Assembly (NCBI GenBank): GCA_937922045.1 | Contig: CAKZXA010000068.1 | Span: 43,887-107,886 of the forward strand | From: an uncultured Acidimicrobiales bacterium | GTDB taxonomy: Bacteria; Actinomycetota; Acidimicrobiia; Acidimicrobiales; SZUA-35 | Reading direction: 5' to 3' | DNA: 64,000 nucleotides | Part shown: positions 61,395 through 64,000 of the stretch, piece after piece | Layout: each line of letters starts with the position of its first letter | Numbering within the stretch: the stretch's first letter is position 1 | Made by a program: the position numbers and the translations under genes | The notes under the pieces: model-generated | What the model was told of the DNA's origin: nothing | The model's database searches: none | The model's input: the letters and a program-made list of their open reading frames with translations, nothing else

Positions 61395-63652
61395 CCTGGT
61401 ACCTCCGGAGGGCGGACATTGGCCAGCGCCAGGATTCCGAGGGCGACCGTGGCCAAGACCACAACCTCACCAAGGGTGTCGAGGGCTCGCATGTCGGTGA
61501 GAATCACATTCACGATGTTGTTACCGCCACCTTCGTCGACCGCGCCGGCCTTCAGGTCCGCAAGAGGTGCCTGCCCGACGGAGTTCGCAGCGGCTGCGGC
61601 AAGGGCCGCCGTAACCGATAGCCCTCCGAGCACAGAAACGGCGAGTCGTGTCAGCCGCCAACCGCCGCTGGCCGCCGGAAACTGTTGGGCTAGATGGCCG
61701 AGGCCGATCACGAACCCAACGACCACGATTGTTTCCACGAGGAGCTGGGTCAACGCCAGATCGGGTGCTCCGTAGAGAACGAAGAGACCCGAGACTCCCG
61801 TACCGACCGCGCCTAGGGTGAGCGCTGCGCCGAGACGGGAACCCACGAATGCTCCAGCGGTCGCAGAAACGAGGATGGCTGCGGCCAGAACCATCTCAAG
61901 CGGTTGATTGGCGAGCACTAGGCCTGAGGTGTCTAGCCCAGTGAAGAACGGAAGTGCTGCGAGTGAAGCCGTTGCTGCCATGACCGTTAGATAGACGGGC
62001 AGGGAGCCATGCTGAATCCTGCCTGTCGCTCGGCTGGCGGCAACGAGGACACCGTCGAGGAGAGCGTCGGCGGTTCTGGCGCCCTTCGGTTCGGGCGTAC
62101 CCACGTTTCGCCGAATGACTCCGAAGCCGAGCGCGGTGCCAACCGCAAGAATTCCTAGCGATGCACCAAAGGGTGCTGTCAGACCTGGCCATCGCAACAG
62201 CGAGTAGTCGGCGGCCGCATTGAGTTCGACGGCGGCTGGTCGCACGATGTCGTTGACCCATCCCAGGACGAGGTAGCCAACGAACCCGAGTGAAGCGAGC
62301 GTTAGAGCCGGGATGGTCATCAGCCAGCGACGGGGAGCCACCACTGTCGGAGGGCCCGGCCCGAAGACACCGAAGACGAAGCGAAGGGTATAGGCGACGG
62401 TCAGAACTGAGCCAGCACCGACGCCAACAGATACGACTATTTGTTGAACCCCATCCAGCGTTGCGAGGCTCTCGAGCGCGGCCTCCTTGGCGGTGAATCC
62501 GAGCAGCGGGGGAGCTCCCGCCATCGAAAGCCCGGCGAGGGCCGCAGCGGCGAAACTGAGTGGCATCGAGCTGGCCAGGCCGCCGAGTTGATCGATCTGA
62601 CGCGTGCCGGTTCGCACATCGACCTCGCCGACGATGAGAAACAGCGCAGCCTTGAACAGGGCGTGCGCGAACAGGAGAGATATGGCGGCAAAGACAGCCT
62701 TTCCTGTGCCAAGAGCGAGGAGTGTTACCATCAGCCCGAGCTGCGAAATGGTTCCCCAAGCCAGGATCAACTTGGCGTCGCCTTGACGGAGAGCGCCGAC
62801 GGCACCCCAAAGCATCGAGGTGAGACCGAAGGCAAGGCCGAGGGTTGTAAAGGCCTCGACGTTGGCGAAGGCTGGCCCGGTGACAGCAAGGAGAAGAACC
62901 CCCGCCTTTACCATGGTTGCAGAGTGCAGATAGGCGCTCACCGGTGTCGGGGCGGCCATCGCCCCTGGTAGCCAGACATGGAAGGGAACCTGCGCCGACT
63001 TTGTCGCTGCGCCCACCAGGACGAGAATTGCCGCGATTGTTCCGCTTGTCCCGCCAATGGCTGGCAGCTCGGAGATGATCGTCGTGTTCGCTTGCTGAGC
63101 GAGGACGAGGAGCCCAGCGAGGAGTATCAAACCGCCTGCGCCGGTGATCATCAAGGCTCGCCGCGCTGCGGCGAGCACAGAGGGATCTTGGTTCTTGTGG
63201 CCGACCAGGAGAAATGACGTAACCGACGTCAGCTCCCAGAAAATGAAGAGCGTCCAGACAGAGTCCGCCCAGACCAGTCCCACCATCGAGGCCGAGAAGC
63301 CGAGGAGTGAGGCGCTAAACCGGGAACCTCCGGTCGTGTCGCGGTTGAAGTAACCAATGGCGTAGATGAAGACGAGTGCTCCGATGCCGGAGACAAGAAG
63401 CGTCATCAGTAGGGCGAGCGAGTCGACCTTGAACCGGAGCTCTAGGTCGAGCCCGCCCACCCAGGTGACCATGCTGGTCCGATCCGATGAACCAGCGATG
63501 AGCTGGACGACCGCCCACACCGCTGAAATCGCTGGGGCTGTTCCGCCCAGAGCGAGGAGAGGCCGAATCCCGAGCCGCCGACCCAGCGCAAGGACCATCC
63601 CGACTCCAGCGAGGTGGAAGCCTAGAAGCACGAGAACCATGGATCTAATCAT
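61391..63652 (-). CDS. mnhA: Mrp Na+/H+ antiporter subunit A
   Basis: A 753-residue multi-helix subunit related to NuoL, with a C-terminal MrpA-specific part. Seen are SASMVGLVWADSVWTLFIFWELTSVTSFLLVG, the proton-path PFHVWLPGAMAAPTPVSAYLHSATMVKAGVLLL, and the C-terminal DUF4040-like region GASLGAALTL-type (RLGAALTLGAVGTGVSGLFVLYGAPDLALTQLLVETIVVVGFVIGLGHL). ATG 63652 has no good ribosome site. The gene heads the operon; a 12-base palindrome lies about 40 bases upstream of it. It is somewhat shorter than the 800-950 residues of many MrpA proteins. Confidence 0.94.
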   Translation of the reverse strand: MIRSMVLVLLGFHLAGVGMVLALGRRLGIRPLLALGGTAPAISAVWAVVQLIAGSSDRTSMVTWVGGLDLELRFKVDSLALLMTLLVSGIGALVFIYAIGYFNRDTTGGSRFSASLLGFSASMVGLVWADSVWTLFIFWELTSVTSFLLVGHKNQDPSVLAAARRALMITGAGGLILLAGLLVLAQQANTTIISELPAIGGTSGTIAAILVLVGAATKSAQVPFHVWLPGAMAAPTPVSAYLHSATMVKAGVLLLAVTGPAFANVEAFTTLGLAFGLTSMLWGAVGALRQGDAKLILAWGTISQLGLMVTLLALGTGKAVFAAISLLFAHALFKAALFLIVGEVDVRTGTRQIDQLGGLASSMPLSFAAAALAGLSMAGAPPLLGFTAKEAALESLATLDGVQQIVVSVGVGAGSVLTVAYTLRFVFGVFGPGPPTVVAPRRWLMTIPALTLASLGFVGYLVLGWVNDIVRPAAVELNAAADYSLLRWPGLTAPFGASLGILAVGTALGFGVIRRNVGTPEPKGARTADALLDGVLVAASRATGRIQHGSLPVYLTVMAATASLAALPFFTGLDTSGLVLANQPLEMVLAAAILVSATAGAFVGSRLGAALTLGAVGTGVSGLFVLYGAPDLALTQLLVETIVVVGFVIGLGHLAQQFPAASGGWRLTRLAVSVLGGLSVTAALAAAAANSVGQAPLADLKAGAVDEGGGNNIVNVILTDMRALDTLGEVVVLATVALGILALANVRPPEVPG

Positions 63653-63691
63653 AAACCGCTTGTAAACTAACGCAAACCTAATACACCTATC

Positions 63692-63703
63692 TAGATATAT
63701 CTA
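63692..63703. promoter_or_regulatory. 12-base perfect palindrome in the mnhA upstream region
   Basis: tagatatatcta is self-complementary over 12 bases, 40 bases upstream of mnhA and 115 bases upstream of the divergent unknown gene. It could be an operator for one or both; the whole 63653-63817 stretch is much more AT-rich than the rest of the window. Confidence 0.35.
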
Positions 63704-63769
63704 TTGAGGTGAAGTAGTTGGTGTTATGCGGGCGTGTTGCGACCCTCTTAAGGATGCAACTAAAAGAAG

Positions 63770-63797
63770 TTGACAAAATGCACGTGTTGAATAGTAT
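63770..63797 (+). promoter_or_regulatory. Strong housekeeping-type promoter
   Basis: TTGACA (63770-63775) and TAGTAT (63792-63797) are 16 bases apart, a near-consensus sigma-70 promoter, pointing toward the gene at 63818. A transcription start about 63804 would leave a short leader containing the AGGAGG ribosome site. Confidence 0.65.
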
Positions 63798-63817
63798 CTA
63801 TCGCAGGAGGTACAACT

Positions 63818-64000
63818 ATGATGCTCCCTAGTCCCTGCCTGGTTGCCAGAAGCGCCGATCGGTCCCTCGACGGAATTAGTCGACGGGTGCGTGGTCTCTG
63901 GGATCGCTGCCTGCCGGTTTCAACCCCAAGACGCGCGGACCTGATCGTTGAGCTTTCCGACCTTGAGGTGCGGGTCGAACGCATCACTATCTGGATGAAG
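63818..64000 (+). CDS. Unknown protein, cut by window end
   Basis: Two adjacent ATGs (63818 and 63821) follow an excellent ribosome site AGGAGG by seven bases. The visible residues, starting MMLPSPCLVARSADRSLDGISRRV and continuing RGLWDRCLPVSTPRRADLIVELSDLEVRVERITIWMK, match no family I know. The combination of perfect -35, ribosome site and AT-rich upstream region suggests a strongly expressed or transferred gene. The end is outside the window. Confidence 0.55.
   Translation, partial: MMLPSPCLVARSADRSLDGISRRVRGLWDRCLPVSTPRRADLIVELSDLEVRVERITIWMK

Overview
The window reads as chromosome of a high-GC actinobacterium, most like an Acidimicrobiia-type marine or freshwater lineage. This is inferred from gene content and style: GTG and TTG starts, an E. 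coli/Mycobacterium-type AceE, Ku with a free-standing LigD polymerase, a MoeZ-like ThiF protein, MeaB with a single-chain methylmalonyl-CoA mutase, an MrpA-G antiporter, and many start codons 6-8 nt after a TANNNT box, which suggests leaderless mRNAs. I see no rRNA, tRNA, CRISPR array, insertion sequence or prophage.

Layout. 1-8.6 kb: acyl/acetoacetyl-CoA ligases with a DsbA-like protein, folE, a NUDIX hydrolase beside a decayed C26 glutamine-amidotransferase relic, a PuuA-like glutamine synthetase with a GHMP (homoserine) kinase, and a trypsin-like lipoprotein diverging from a small membrane protein. 8.7-12.6 kb: a complete TRAP transporter (dctQ-dctM-dctP, minus strand). 12.7-20.2 kb: acyl-CoA dehydrogenase, AlkZ-like winged-helix protein, Phd/PIN toxin-antitoxin pair, SDR, DadA-like oxidase, then a 374-base gene-free stretch with a possible leader peptide and hairpins ahead of a small conserved protein and a variant alpha/beta hydrolase. 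20.2-33.2 kb: secreted metalloprotease, aceE, an RNase HI-SLOG fusion, then lipoamide dehydrogenase (probable CTG start), E2 acyltransferase and a one-chain LipB-LipA fusion. Together these make, lipoylate and run 2-oxoacid dehydrogenases.

33.2-44.5 kb: small unknown genes, M24 peptidase, Ku and LigD-Pol (end joining), PepA, a polyprenyl-phosphate sugar transferase, a sirtuin and a rhodanese-ThiF protein. 44.6-54.7 kb: a surface-polysaccharide region with a SpoIID/DUF4214 exoprotein followed by a tightly coupled operon (fcl, two GT4-type glycosyltransferases, rmlB, a coiled-coil protein, a GT2 glycosyltransferase, rmlA) that contains two mini-ORFs joined by ATGA overlaps to the next gene. 54.7-57.9 kb: methylmalonyl-CoA mutase and its GTPase chaperone. 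58-63.7 kb: seven-gene Mrp Na+/H+ antiporter operon with 4-base overlaps at every junction. The window ends in an AT-rich promoter region driving an unrecognised gene cut by the window edge.

The points most worth following up are the RNase HI-YpsA-like fusion, the LipB-LipA fusion, the leader region at 18.8-19.1 kb, the short tandem duplications at three stop codons, and the PuuD-like relic next to a PuuA-like synthetase.
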